Below, one piece after another: positions 43,245 to 51,897 of a DNA stretch of 64,000 bases. The position numbers and the translations under genes are program-made. The stretch lies in the NCBI RefSeq assembly GCF_047920995.1, contig NZ_JBLRWZ010000001.1:85396-149395 (forward strand). Direction: 5' to 3'. The notes under the pieces are model-generated. The model was not told the origin of the DNA. It was given only the letters and a program-made list of their open reading frames with translations, and did no database searches. This DNA comes from Aliidiomarina sp047920995. GTDB taxonomy: Bacteria; Pseudomonadota; Gammaproteobacteria; Enterobacterales; Alteromonadaceae. Each line of letters begins with the position of its first letter. The stretch's first letter is position 1.

Positions 43245-43976
43245 TTTTTTATCTAACTGCGCCAAGCTTTCCAATTGTGGCCGCGCGAAATAGTACCCCT
43301 GCATCAACTCAATCCCTTGATCGCGCAAATACAAATACTCACCTTCCTGCTCAATACCTTCAGCAACTACAGTAATCCCCAACTCCTCCGCTACCGAAAG
43401 GATACCTTTTAAAATAATCTGGGTAATGCGTTTTTCATGAATATCACGCACCAACTGCATATCTAACTTGATAATATCCGGCTGAAAATCGGCTAATAAG
43501 TTCAGGCCTGCATAGCCTTCACCGAAATCATCGATAGCTGTTAAAAAGCCATGCTGTTTGTAGGTGGTAAACACATCCACGAGCAGCGAGTGGTTTTCTA
43601 TTTTTTCATGCTCTGTAACTTCAAAAATAATCCGCTCATGGGGAAAGTTTACTTTTTTCGCGGTAGCGAGCGTGCGCTCTAGGCATGTTTCCGGCTCATA
43701 GATGGCGTTAGGCATAAAATTAATGCTCAGTTGCTCTTGCATATTGAGCGCGGCTGCACTTTCAATTGCGGTCATGCGGCAGGTTTGATCAAACGAATAA
43801 ATATTATCGCTATTCACTCTACTTAGCACTTCACCGGCGCCTTCACCATTTAAACCCCGCACCAATGCTTCATGAGCATAAATACTTTGCGTGGTAGTAT
43901 TAATTATCGGTTGAAAGGCCATTTGGATGTTAAAACCAAGGCCTTTGTAACAACTACAGGTGCTGCAAGTAGCCAT
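43233..43976 (-). CDS. Standalone EAL-domain protein (cyclic-di-GMP phosphodiesterase type)
   Basis: EAL domains hydrolyse cyclic-di-GMP. This 247-residue protein is almost only an EAL domain. The catalytic set looks complete: HEALVRGLNG, SINFMPNAIYEPE, IFEVTEHEKI, TAIDDFGEGYAG, DIIKLDMQLVRD, VAEGIEQEGE and MQGYYFARPQ. The only extra is a Cys-rich start MATCSTCSCYKGLGF with Cys at 4, 7 and 9, which might bind metal or sense redox state. The domain resembles the EAL half of BLUF-EAL proteins, but there is no BLUF, GGDEF or membrane segment. Convergent overlap with mutH. Confidence 0.9.
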   Translation of the reverse strand: MATCSTCSCYKGLGFNIQMAFQPIINTTTQSIYAHEALVRGLNGEGAGEVLSRVNSDNIYSFDQTCRMTAIESAAALNMQEQLSINFMPNAIYEPETCLERTLATAKKVNFPHERIIFEVTEHEKIENHSLLVDVFTTYKQHGFLTAIDDFGEGYAGLNLLADFQPDIIKLDMQLVRDIHEKRITQIILKGILSVAEELGITVVAEGIEQEGEYLYLRDQGIELMQGYYFARPQLESLAQLDKKLFT

Positions 43977-44044
43977 TTAGTTTTACTCCTAATCATTTTA
44001 GGTTAAGTTTATACTCTCACTTTACTCAGAAGCGGTATAACTTA

Positions 44045-44506
44045 GTGTCGAATCAACAAAAGAATCATCAATACCTTACCACCGGATGGCGCGAATGGGT
44101 ATCACTGCCAGAGCTCGGAATTACGGCCATAAAGGCGAAAGTAGATACCGGCGCGCGCACTTCATGCTTGCATGCGTTTAAAATTGAGCCTTTCGAAAAG
44201 GAGGGTACGGAGTGGTTGCGAATTTGGGTTCACCCCATACAGAATGATTTCTCCGAGCATGTGTGCGAAGCGCCAGTTTTGGAACAGAGGCAAGTAACTG
44301 ATTCAGGCGGCCACACCGAAGTTCGCTATGTAATTCGCACTTTAGTGCGCGTTGGTTTTGCGACGAATGCACAAGAATTTAATGCTGAATTTACTTTAAC
44401 AAATCGTGATACAATGAAGTTCAGAATGTTGTTAGGGCGCCAAGCGCTCAATGGTAAATATTTAGTGAACCCTGAAGCTTCCTATCTACAAGGAAAATCG
44501 GCATGA
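44045..44506 (+). CDS. RimB-like retropepsin-type protease next to rimK
   Basis: This belongs to the small protein family often labelled ATP-dependent zinc protease and found beside rimK. The motif AKVDTGARTSCLHA (about 31-44) is the DTG signature of retropepsin-like aspartic proteases. In Pseudomonas a member (RimB) was reported to work with RimK in controlling glutamate tails on ribosomal protein S6. The 153 residues start at a GTG (VSNQQKNHQYLTTGWREWV); the ribosome site is weak. MLLGRQALNGKYLVNP near the end is also typical. Its stop overlaps the rimK start by four bases (ATGA), so the two are coupled. Confidence 0.85.
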   Translation: MSNQQKNHQYLTTGWREWVSLPELGITAIKAKVDTGARTSCLHAFKIEPFEKEGTEWLRIWVHPIQNDFSEHVCEAPVLEQRQVTDSGGHTEVRYVIRTLVRVGFATNAQEFNAEFTLTNRDTMKFRMLLGRQALNGKYLVNPEASYLQGKSA

Positions 44507-45408
44507 GAATCGCCATCCTATCGCGGAACAAAAACCTGTATTCTACCCGCCGCTTAATCGAAGCTGGCCAATCTCGCGGCCATGAAATGCATGTGCTGGA
44601 TCCATTGCGTTGTTACATGAACATCAACGCAAAAGAGCCTGAAATTCATATGCGCGGTGAAGGGTTACCCCAATATGATGCGGTAATCCCGCGGATTGGT
44701 GCTTCAATTACCTTCTATGGCACGGCAGTGTTACGCCAGTTCGAAATGATGGGTACTTACCCACTGAACGAATCGGTAGCCATTAGCCGCAGCCGCGATA
44801 AGTTGCGGTCTTTGCAATTATTATCCCGCAAAGGCATCGGCCTTCCGGTTACAGGTTTCGCGAGTAAACCTTCGGATATCCCCGATCTTATTGATATGGT
44901 AGGCGGCGCACCCTTAGTAATTAAGCTCCTAGAAGGCACCCAAGGCATAGGCGTGGTTCTTGCGGAAACACGCAAGGCAGCAGAGAGTGTAATTGAAGCC
45001 TTTATGGGCCTCAATGCGCACTTTATGGTGCAAGAATATATTAAAGAAGCAGGCGGCGCCGATTTACGCTGTTTCGTTATCGGCGATAAAGTAATCGCGG
45101 CAATGAAGCGCCAAGCGAAGCCAGGCGAATTCCGCTCGAACTTGCATCGTGGTGGTAGTGCTACGCTCGTAAAATTAAGCCCGGCAGAACGCGCTACGGC
45201 AGTGAAGGCGGCTAAAACAATGGGGCTGAATGTAGCCGGTGTTGATTTACTGCGTTCCAACCACGGGCCATTAGTAATGGAAGTAAACTCTTCGCCCGGC
45301 TTAGAAGGAATTGAAACCGCTACCGAGAAAGACGTAGCGTTACAAATTATTACCTTCATTGAAAAAACCGCAAAACAGCACAAAACCCGCACCAAAGGTC
45401 GCGGCTAA
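44503..45408 (+). CDS. rimK: Ribosomal protein S6 glutamate ligase RimK
   Basis: RimK is an ATP-grasp ligase that adds glutamates to the C-terminus of ribosomal protein S6. The 301 residues start MRIAILSRNKNLYSTRRLIE and contain VIPRIGASITFYGTAVLRQF, the ATP-grasp residues PLVIKLLEGTQGIGVVLAE and MVQEYIKEAGGADLRCFVIG, and a metal-binding end VMEVNSSPGLEGIE. Length and start agree with E. coli RimK (300). It lies between the RimB-like gene and a succinylglutamate desuccinylase-like gene. Confidence 0.96.
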   Translation: MRIAILSRNKNLYSTRRLIEAGQSRGHEMHVLDPLRCYMNINAKEPEIHMRGEGLPQYDAVIPRIGASITFYGTAVLRQFEMMGTYPLNESVAISRSRDKLRSLQLLSRKGIGLPVTGFASKPSDIPDLIDMVGGAPLVIKLLEGTQGIGVVLAETRKAAESVIEAFMGLNAHFMVQEYIKEAGGADLRCFVIGDKVIAAMKRQAKPGEFRSNLHRGGSATLVKLSPAERATAVKAAKTMGLNVAGVDLLRSNHGPLVMEVNSSPGLEGIETATEKDVALQIITFIEKTAKQHKTRTKGRG

Positions 45409-45427
45409 TTGCTTTGCTAACCGATTT

Positions 45428-45470
45428 GCAGATTACCAATCTAGCTCAATAGTTCGGGATCGTAATCTGC
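45428..45470 (+). terminator. Nine-base inverted repeat after rimK
   Basis: GCAGATTAC (45428-45436) and GTAATCTGC (45462-45470) are perfect complements around a 25-base loop, followed by GTTTATCATTTT. It could be a weak terminator for rimK or a leader structure for the next gene, whose ATG lies 27 bases downstream. Confidence 0.35.
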
Positions 45471-45496
45471 GTTTATCATTTTGAGGTTTTTAATTC

Positions 45497-46528
45497 ATGG
45501 CACGCAAACGTAACCAGCCATTTCAACTCGGCGAAATCTCTGTAGCGCCGGGCACACAAGAGCGGGTGCTTTTACCCGCGGCACGTTTATATTCCGATAC
45601 ACCATTAGATTTGCACGTAGAAGTACTCCATGGCACCAAGCCAGGCCCAGTGCTTTTGGTATGCGCAGCTATTCATGGTGATGAGCTGAACGGTATCGAA
45701 ATATGCCGTAGATTAATTCAATCCATCGATCCTGCAGAGCTCACCGGTACCCTGCTACTGGTGCCGGTAGTGAACATGTTTGGGTTTATCCAACAAACCC
45801 GATATTTGCCCGACCGACGTGATTTAAACCGCTGTTTCCCGGGCTCTGAGCGCGGTGCTTTAGGCAGCCGATTAGCCTACCTTTTTCGCACCCAGTTGGT
45901 AGAACGCGCAACTCATATTATTGATTTACATACCGGAGCTATTCACCGCAGTAACTTGCCACAAATTCGCGTGAATTTAGATAGCGAAGAAGCTACGGCC
46001 ATGGCGGAAGCATTTAATAGCCCGGTAATCATGAACTCAAAAGATCGCGATGGTTCGTTACGTTCGCAAGCTTCCGAGCTTGGTATTCCGCTTATTCTGT
46101 ATGAGGCTGGTGAAGCATTACGGTTTGATTACTCAGCAATTAAAGCTGGGGTAAACGGCGTTACCAATGTAATGAAAATGCTGAAAATGATGAAAGGCCG
46201 GCGTACCCGTAAAAAGGTAACCCCAGTGTTTGCCCAGCGCTCGGTTTGGGTTCGCAGTGAAGGTGACGGCTTGGTGTTAGCCAAAGTAGAATTAGGCCAA
46301 ACGGTAAGCCGCGGCCAGTTACTGGCGCACGTTGCCCCACCTCATGGTGGAGAACATACCTCGATATACGCTACAGTTGGCGGTATTGTTATTGGTATTA
46401 GTAATATTCCAGTAAGTAATGAAGGCGAAGCCCTGTTCCATATTGCCTGTTTTGATGCGGAAGAATCATCATACGCGAGCGAAATGGTAGATACCTTTGT
46501 GGAAGCCTATCCAGATCGCCCAAGTTAA
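45497..46528 (+). CDS. Succinylglutamate desuccinylase/aspartoacylase family protein
   Basis: This is a zinc carboxypeptidase-like deacylase. The 343 residues have the zinc ligands in AAIHGDELNGIE (His and Glu) and IIDLHTGAIHRSN (His), with RRDLNRCFPG as the substrate-binding segment. A C-terminal beta-rich domain contains LGQTVSRGQLLAHVA and GGIVIGISNIPVSNEGEALF, resembling a biotinyl-like fold. The same family is repeatedly found beside rimK, suggesting a role in removing or recycling N-acyl or glutamyl groups. Its true substrate is unknown and it should not be read as AstE. Confidence 0.85.
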   Translation: MARKRNQPFQLGEISVAPGTQERVLLPAARLYSDTPLDLHVEVLHGTKPGPVLLVCAAIHGDELNGIEICRRLIQSIDPAELTGTLLLVPVVNMFGFIQQTRYLPDRRDLNRCFPGSERGALGSRLAYLFRTQLVERATHIIDLHTGAIHRSNLPQIRVNLDSEEATAMAEAFNSPVIMNSKDRDGSLRSQASELGIPLILYEAGEALRFDYSAIKAGVNGVTNVMKMLKMMKGRRTRKKVTPVFAQRSVWVRSEGDGLVLAKVELGQTVSRGQLLAHVAPPHGGEHTSIYATVGGIVIGISNIPVSNEGEALFHIACFDAEESSYASEMVDTFVEAYPDRPS

Positions 46529-46594
46529 CGTTGCATGGGTTTCTGAATACATATTATAAAAACCTAACTTTTAATGACGTAATAGTGAGAATTC

Positions 46595-47737
46595 ATGTCG
46601 GTAGCCGCCACAAAATTAATATTGCGCCAAGCTGAGCAAATCGAAGCAGGTTTATCAACACCAGCAGGTTCAGCGCCGCACCTGCTGTTGGTAAACCCCA
46701 GCCTAGGAATGCTAGAAGCACTGCAACCCACTGGCTGGCAATTCACCAGCTGGGTATTGAATGCACAAGTATTACCGTTCACTACAGCGGCGGATTTCAG
46801 AGCGGCGCATACCACTACTGCAGATGCTACAACTGATCAGGGCTCGCTCACTGATAACACTGCAGAAACTGGCAATTCTACGATTTTCAGTGCCGCACTA
46901 ACCGAAATGCTGCCCGTTGCTGGGGTAATCTTAAACATTCCCAAAGAAAAGCAACTTACCGTAATGCTGTTAGCTAACCTACGCGCAGCTGTACCAGAGG
47001 GCACGCCCATTTGGCTTGTAGGCCACAATGATGTGGGCATTCGCTCATATTTAAAACAAGAACATGCCGGTTGGCAAAAATGGCAAAAAGTTGCCAATGG
47101 CAATCATTGCCAATTGCTACAAAGCGAACTGAGCGCAGCAGCTACTTTTGATTTAAACGATTACCAGCAACACTATTCGCCAAGCATTTCCGCAGGCGAT
47201 GCACCAATCGATATCGTTAGTTTTCCTGGCGTATTTAGCAGTGGCAGGCTCGATAGTGGCACTGAGCGGCTGTTACAAAACTTGCCGCCGTATATTGCTG
47301 GTCGCGTACTCGATTTTGGTTGTGGTGCCGGTGTAATCAGTAAATACCTAGCACGCCACTACCCAATCACTGAATTGCATTCGGTAGACATTAATGTGCT
47401 CGCGCTTGCCGCCACAACGGCTACTTTGGGGAACGAAAATACGTTTAAGCATCGCGTATATGCAAGTGATGGGCTAAACGCCGTGAACGGCCAATTTGAT
47501 TGGATTATCAGCAACCCACCTTTTCATGCGGGCAAGCATACCGATTATCAGATAACGCAAAACTTTATTCATGCGAGCCAGAAAAAACTCGCGCCTCGTG
47601 GCAGCTTAGTGCTAGTGGCCAACACGTTTTTGCCTTATCGTGAAGCTCTTGCTAAAGCCTTTAAACAAGTTAACACCTTGCTAGAAACACCGAAGTTTAC
47701 CGTATGGCATGCTACTAACGGGCAAAAAGGAAAGTAA
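46595..47737 (+). CDS. rsmC: 16S rRNA (guanine-1207-N2)-methyltransferase RsmC
   Basis: RsmC methylates G1207 of 16S rRNA. The C-terminal half is a clear SAM-dependent MTS domain: GRVLDFGCGAGVISKYLAR near residue 225, LHSVDINVLALAATTATL, and the N2-guanine catalytic motif DWIISNPPFHAGKHTDYQI. The N-terminal half is the degenerate domain typical of RsmC. At 380 residues it is longer than E. coli RsmC (343). The extra part includes a Thr/Asp-rich stretch near 75-92 (TTDQGSLTDNTAETGNS). The next gene starts immediately after its stop (TAA-ATG). Confidence 0.88.
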   Translation: MSVAATKLILRQAEQIEAGLSTPAGSAPHLLLVNPSLGMLEALQPTGWQFTSWVLNAQVLPFTTAADFRAAHTTTADATTDQGSLTDNTAETGNSTIFSAALTEMLPVAGVILNIPKEKQLTVMLLANLRAAVPEGTPIWLVGHNDVGIRSYLKQEHAGWQKWQKVANGNHCQLLQSELSAAATFDLNDYQQHYSPSISAGDAPIDIVSFPGVFSSGRLDSGTERLLQNLPPYIAGRVLDFGCGAGVISKYLARHYPITELHSVDINVLALAATTATLGNENTFKHRVYASDGLNAVNGQFDWIISNPPFHAGKHTDYQITQNFIHASQKKLAPRGSLVLVANTFLPYREALAKAFKQVNTLLETPKFTVWHATNGQKGK

Positions 47738-49384
47738 ATGAGTAGAACGCGGGGATGGTCTTTAACCAATCGGTTAAATATGATCGTTACCAGCATCGTA
47801 GCGCTCGCTATGTTGCTGTTTCTCGCCCTGTCTACGTTATTAGTTTCTGATTCGGAACGAAAATCACTGCTTCTGCAGCACGAGGCATTAGCCCAACAAT
47901 TGGCAATGCGGGCTAGCAGCGAAGGGTTGAACGAGCAATCGGCGGCGGCTATTTTAAACGGCTTAACCGCTTACCCATTGCTGCATCACATGCATTTATA
48001 TCGCTACACCGATGTTACTTTGAGTACCGCGGCTATCTACAACGCGCCGGGCCGAGCAGCGGTGCAAAGCCAGCTGAGTAACTTTTCCGACACCACCAAC
48101 TATCGCTTTAGCCTTGATTATTTAGAAATCACGCAACCTGTATATCGCAGCAACGAGATTGTTGGATATGTGTACCTGCGGGCATCTCTTGAGCAGGTGA
48201 AAGCAGCACATCGCCGGCATTTACTGATCAGTTTTGCCGCGCTGTTTTTGGTACTGGTAAGTGCATCTCTGGGCGTACGGTTCTTCTCGAAAAGTTTAGA
48301 TTCGAGCTTACATCGTTTTAGCAGAATCATCGCGAAATCGGGCCAAGACAGTAACTATGATATTGACCATGAACGCGATATCCCCGACGAATTTATTGAT
48401 ATCAAATTACAGGTGCAACGGCTGCTAGAACGCTACCGCCATGAACGCAGATATGCCGAGCATAGCGCCGATAAAGCGCAGAAGGCCAATGAACAACTAA
48501 ACAGTGAAGTGCGCGCGCGTACCCAGCACTTAAGCGAAGTAAATGAAAAACTTACGGTAGCCTTGAATGAACTCCATCGTTATCAGCGCAAACGCCTAGA
48601 GCAAGATAAAATGGCCTCGTTTGGCGATGTGGTGGCCGGTATTGCGCATGAGCTAAATACACCATTAGGCACCAGCATCACTGCCGCCAGCTTACTGCAC
48701 AATAAGCACGAAGAATTGAGCACGCAGTTTCATAATGATCGCTTAAGTAAGGTACAACTGAGCCGCTACGTGCAGGATACTGAGAAGCAGCTAGAATTAA
48801 TGTTACGTAACTTAAATCGCTGTTCAGATTTAATCCGCCACTTCCAGCAGCTTTCATTGCTAAATCGTACCGATGTGGCAAAGAAGGTGATGCTGTGTAA
48901 CTTCCTTGAAGGATTTTACTTAAGCATTACCGAAGAGCGCGGATTACCTGAGCACGCATCGCTCAGTATGAACTGCAATCAAGAAGATGCCATTGTTGAA
49001 CTGAGAACCGTAGTTCTAGAACAAGTGCTGAATGAGCTGATCGATAACAGCCTTATTCATGGCTCGATTAAGAACTCCCGTTTGCAATATGAACCGATAA
49101 ACTTAAGCATCAACGTTGATCTGGCGGAAGAATTTGTAGAAATAACCTACGCTGATAATGGCCATGGTATAACACCCGAGATGCGCAGTAAGATTTTTCA
49201 GCCGTTTGTTACCTCTAATCGAGCGAAAGGCGATACCGGTTTGGGGTTATTCCAAGTGTTTAATTGGGTAACTCAATTGCTGCAAGGCGAAATTGAATGT
49301 GAGAGTACGCCGTATATTCAAGGTGATGAATCTACCAAGCACGGCACTACTTTCTTGATTCGAATTCCACGAAGCTTGCAATAA
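47738..49384 (+). CDS. Membrane sensor histidine kinase
   Basis: A two-component sensor of 548 residues. Membrane helices lie near 14-35 (MIVTSIVALAMLLFLALSTL) and 162-182 (LLISFAALFLVLVSASLGV), enclosing a periplasmic domain of about 125 residues. A HAMP-like linker and coiled coil follow (ADKAQKANEQLNSEVRARTQ). The phospho-acceptor His is near residue 304 in VVAGIAHELNTPLGTSITAA. The ATPase has an N box (VLNELIDNSLIHG), G1 (YADNGHGI) and G2 (GDTGLGLFQVFNW). No receiver or Hpt domain is attached. It abuts rsmC and precedes the ArcA-like regulator by 144 bases, so it is the obvious candidate partner. The signal it senses is unknown. Confidence 0.9.
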   Translation: MSRTRGWSLTNRLNMIVTSIVALAMLLFLALSTLLVSDSERKSLLLQHEALAQQLAMRASSEGLNEQSAAAILNGLTAYPLLHHMHLYRYTDVTLSTAAIYNAPGRAAVQSQLSNFSDTTNYRFSLDYLEITQPVYRSNEIVGYVYLRASLEQVKAAHRRHLLISFAALFLVLVSASLGVRFFSKSLDSSLHRFSRIIAKSGQDSNYDIDHERDIPDEFIDIKLQVQRLLERYRHERRYAEHSADKAQKANEQLNSEVRARTQHLSEVNEKLTVALNELHRYQRKRLEQDKMASFGDVVAGIAHELNTPLGTSITAASLLHNKHEELSTQFHNDRLSKVQLSRYVQDTEKQLELMLRNLNRCSDLIRHFQQLSLLNRTDVAKKVMLCNFLEGFYLSITEERGLPEHASLSMNCNQEDAIVELRTVVLEQVLNELIDNSLIHGSIKNSRLQYEPINLSINVDLAEEFVEITYADNGHGITPEMRSKIFQPFVTSNRAKGDTGLGLFQVFNWVTQLLQGEIECESTPYIQGDESTKHGTTFLIRIPRSLQ

Positions 49385-49528
49385 TTAAGCTAATTTGCAG
49401 TTTTTGTTAAAAAAAACGTCAACTTACTTGCAATTATTGGCCTGCAAAACATATCCTTATAAGTTCAACAATGCTCTATTAGCAGATTCAGATTTAACAA
49501 TACTCGAACGCGGAGATGGGAACACAGC

Positions 49529-50269
49529 ATGGAACCGAAAACTAACGTGAAACTCCTGATTGTGGAAGACGAGGTGGTTACCCGCCAAACACTCACGCGC
49601 TTATTTCAGCAAGAAGGGTATGATGTATTTGATGCTGCTGATGGGCGGCAAATGGAAAGTATCATGGCGCAACAAGCCATTGATATCATCATTATGGATG
49701 TTAACTTGCCAGGGCAAAGCGGCCTAGAGCTAGCTGAATCATTGCGTGAGCAAAATAACATCGGCTTAGTGTTTTTAACCGGCCGTGATAGTGATGAAGA
49801 TCGCCTACTTGCACTTGAACTAGGTGCCGACGATTACCTTATTAAGCCATACAATCCGCGCGAGTTAACCGTGCGGGTGCGCAACTTGGCTCGCCGTATT
49901 GAACAAATCAACGAACCGAAAGAGCATCAGGTAGAAGGTAGCACACAGTATCATTTTGCCAACTGGGTTTTGGATTGTGATAGCCGCTGCTTATTTGCTC
50001 CAGATGGTAAAATGTTCCGCTTACCAAAAAGTGAATATCGTGCGCTAGAGCTGTTTTTAACCAATCCAGGTAAAATTCACGACCGCGATACACTAGTACG
50101 GAAAATGCTAGATCGTGAATTGCGCCCGAATGATCGCACTGTAGATGTGGCTATTCGCCGTATTCGCCGGCACTTTGAAGCGCACCCGGAAACAACCAAT
50201 CTAATCACCACAATTCATGGTGAGGGTTATCGCTTTGTAGGTGATGTAGAAATCAAGGTAGCTTCGTAA
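49529..50269 (+). CDS. arcA: ArcA-like response regulator (OmpR family)
   Basis: This is a receiver plus winged-helix regulator of 246 residues. By eye it follows E. coli ArcA closely: LLIVEDEVVTRQTLTRLFQQ, the phosphorylated Asp57 in IIIMDVNLPGQSGLELA, FLTGRDSDEDRLLALELGAD, DYLIKPYNPRELTVRVRNLA, and the DNA-binding end NDRTVDVAIRRIRRHFEAHP and IATIHGEGYRF-like TTIHGEGYRFVGD. ArcA controls the switch between aerobic and anaerobic metabolism. TorR is a near relative and cannot be fully excluded. Unusually for an ArcA gene it lies beside a histidine kinase and an Hpt gene. Confidence 0.85.
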   Translation: MEPKTNVKLLIVEDEVVTRQTLTRLFQQEGYDVFDAADGRQMESIMAQQAIDIIIMDVNLPGQSGLELAESLREQNNIGLVFLTGRDSDEDRLLALELGADDYLIKPYNPRELTVRVRNLARRIEQINEPKEHQVEGSTQYHFANWVLDCDSRCLFAPDGKMFRLPKSEYRALELFLTNPGKIHDRDTLVRKMLDRELRPNDRTVDVAIRRIRRHFEAHPETTNLITTIHGEGYRFVGDVEIKVAS

Positions 50270-50291
50270 GCAAGCCAACGCTTAACTTATA

Positions 50292-50651
50292 TTAACTACT
50301 TTGCTTTACTAACCACTCGTTTACTATGGCCGTATCAGCTGCGAAGCGATGCGGCCATTGTTCAAGTTCATTGCCCACATCTTGCCACTGCCAATCTTCT
50401 TTCTCGATCATTTGCATACTTTCGCCCAGCCGTTTAAATCCTAGTGAACGGCAACTGCCCTTTAGCTTATGAGCTTGGCTGCGTAACTTGGCTTCATTCT
50501 GCTCGCTATAGAAGCCCGTAAGCTCGGCAAAATACTCTGGTGCTACGGTAAAGAACATCTGTATGCTCTCTTGTATACCCTCGGCTCCCAAGATGTTCCG
50601 ATATTGCTCTAACAATACCCAATCGATTCCTGCGTTATTTCCGCTTGTCAT
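50292..50651 (-). CDS. Hpt-domain phosphotransfer protein (ArcB-Hpt/HptA-like)
   Basis: A single-domain histidine phosphotransfer protein of 119 residues, started at the ATG at 50651; a GTG 12 codons upstream is possible but less supported. The phosphorylatable His61 lies in RSQAHKLKGSCRSLGF. The flanking helices (VLLEQYRNILGAEGIQESI; LGESMQMIEKEDWQW; NEWLVKQ) resemble the Hpt domain at the end of E. coli ArcB and the separate HptA that phosphorylates ArcA in Shewanella (established for that genus). It converges on the ArcA-like gene with a 22-base gap, which supports a role in the same phosphorelay. Confidence 0.85.
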   Translation of the reverse strand: MTSGNNAGIDWVLLEQYRNILGAEGIQESIQMFFTVAPEYFAELTGFYSEQNEAKLRSQAHKLKGSCRSLGFKRLGESMQMIEKEDWQWQDVGNELEQWPHRFAADTAIVNEWLVKQSS

Positions 50652-50930
50652 GCAATCCAAATCCTTATCTTTATGCGTATATGCCACATGTTCAACGCTA
50701 AACTGCTATGTTTGGCCACGAATATACACAACTTTACTACAGCTAGGTTCGTTTGCCACGTACCCAACCAGCAGTTTTCGCCTTGGGGTGCCGTTCTCAT
50801 CGGCCTTGTTGTATAATTCGCGGTCATTTTTTAATTTAAGAATTGGCACGCGCAATCAGGGTTTATCGCTTTTAGCTTTTTTGCGATACCTAAGCCCACA
50901 TATAAGCCCACACAAAAGCGGAGTAGTTTA

Positions 50931-51854
50931 ATGCCAACATCAATGCCGGATATCGCCAACCAAGCTGAAGCCCATATCGAAGGTGCATTAGATTGGGTAG
51001 GAATGAGCAACATTGAAATGCCATTTATGGTAGCAAGTGAAACTGGTTTGCCTCAGCAAGTTGGCACACGTGTAGAGGCGTTTGTAAGCCTAGACGATGC
51101 TAAAGCGAAAGGTATTCATATGTCACGGCTGTATCTAGCCATCGATGAACTTGCCAACGATGATGTGTTAAGTGGGAGTAGCATTCGTGCTTTGCTTAAT
51201 CGTTTCATTGAAACCCACTCAGATTTAAGTTCGCAAGCTCGCGTATCATTTAGCTTCGAATATCTGTTGCGCCGCAAATCATTGATAAGCGGTAAACAAG
51301 GTTGGAAAGGCTACCCCGTTACCATTAGCGCTGTGCGTAATGGCGATAAAACTGAACTCGAGCTTCAAGTGGGGGTTACTTACTCATCTACTTGCCCATG
51401 CTCTGCTGCACTCGCGCGGCAACTAATTCAAGAAGCCTTTAAAAAGCGTTTCAGTGATAATGAATTAAGTATGGAAGATGCTTTAGCCTGGCTTGGTACT
51501 ACAGATGGTATTGTGGCTACGCCCCATAGCCAACGTTCACTCGCCGATGTAAAAGTTAAGCTTACCGAGAGCACTGATATTTTGCCTATCGTAGCTCTTA
51601 TCGATCGAATTGAAGCGGTTCTGAAAACACCAGTACAGGCTGCAGTGAAACGCGAAGATGAACAAGAGTTTGCGCGCTTAAACGGGCAGAATTTAATGTT
51701 CTGTGAAGACGCTGCGCGGTTGTTGCAGTATGATCTGAATAAGAATAGTGCGGTGCTCGATTTTTGGATTCGTGTAAACCATTATGAATCACTCCACGCC
51801 CACGATGCAGTTAGTGTTACAACAAAAGGAATTTCAGGCGGATATCGCGCGTAA
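50931..51854 (+). CDS. folE2: GTP cyclohydrolase I type IB (FolE2)
   Basis: FolE2 makes dihydroneopterin triphosphate from GTP, the first step of folate and queuosine synthesis. It replaces the zinc-dependent FolE in many bacteria. The 307 residues contain GMSNIEMPFMVASETG, FVSLDDAKAKGIHMSRLYL, the active-site Cys in TYSSTCPCSAALARQL, and FCEDAARLLQYDLNKN near the end. A GGAG ribosome site precedes the ATG. It heads the folE2-adenosine kinase-ahcY-GNAT stretch. Whether a folE copy exists elsewhere cannot be seen. Confidence 0.95.
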   Translation: MPTSMPDIANQAEAHIEGALDWVGMSNIEMPFMVASETGLPQQVGTRVEAFVSLDDAKAKGIHMSRLYLAIDELANDDVLSGSSIRALLNRFIETHSDLSSQARVSFSFEYLLRRKSLISGKQGWKGYPVTISAVRNGDKTELELQVGVTYSSTCPCSAALARQLIQEAFKKRFSDNELSMEDALAWLGTTDGIVATPHSQRSLADVKVKLTESTDILPIVALIDRIEAVLKTPVQAAVKREDEQEFARLNGQNLMFCEDAARLLQYDLNKNSAVLDFWIRVNHYESLHAHDAVSVTTKGISGGYRA

Positions 51855-51897
51855 ATTGCTGTATAATCTGCGGCCTTATTATTTTAACTGAGCTAGC

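Noticed and set aside
44757..45395. 212-codon minus-strand frame
   Set aside because: Antisense to rimK; no recognisable domain.
50812..50817. TATAAT upstream of folE2 as a promoter -10
   Set aside because: No acceptable -35 at 16-18 bases; left out as a promoter although weak activity is possible.
51862..51867. TATAAT between folE2 and the adenosine kinase gene
   Set aside because: No -35 element at proper spacing; cotranscription with folE2 is as likely.
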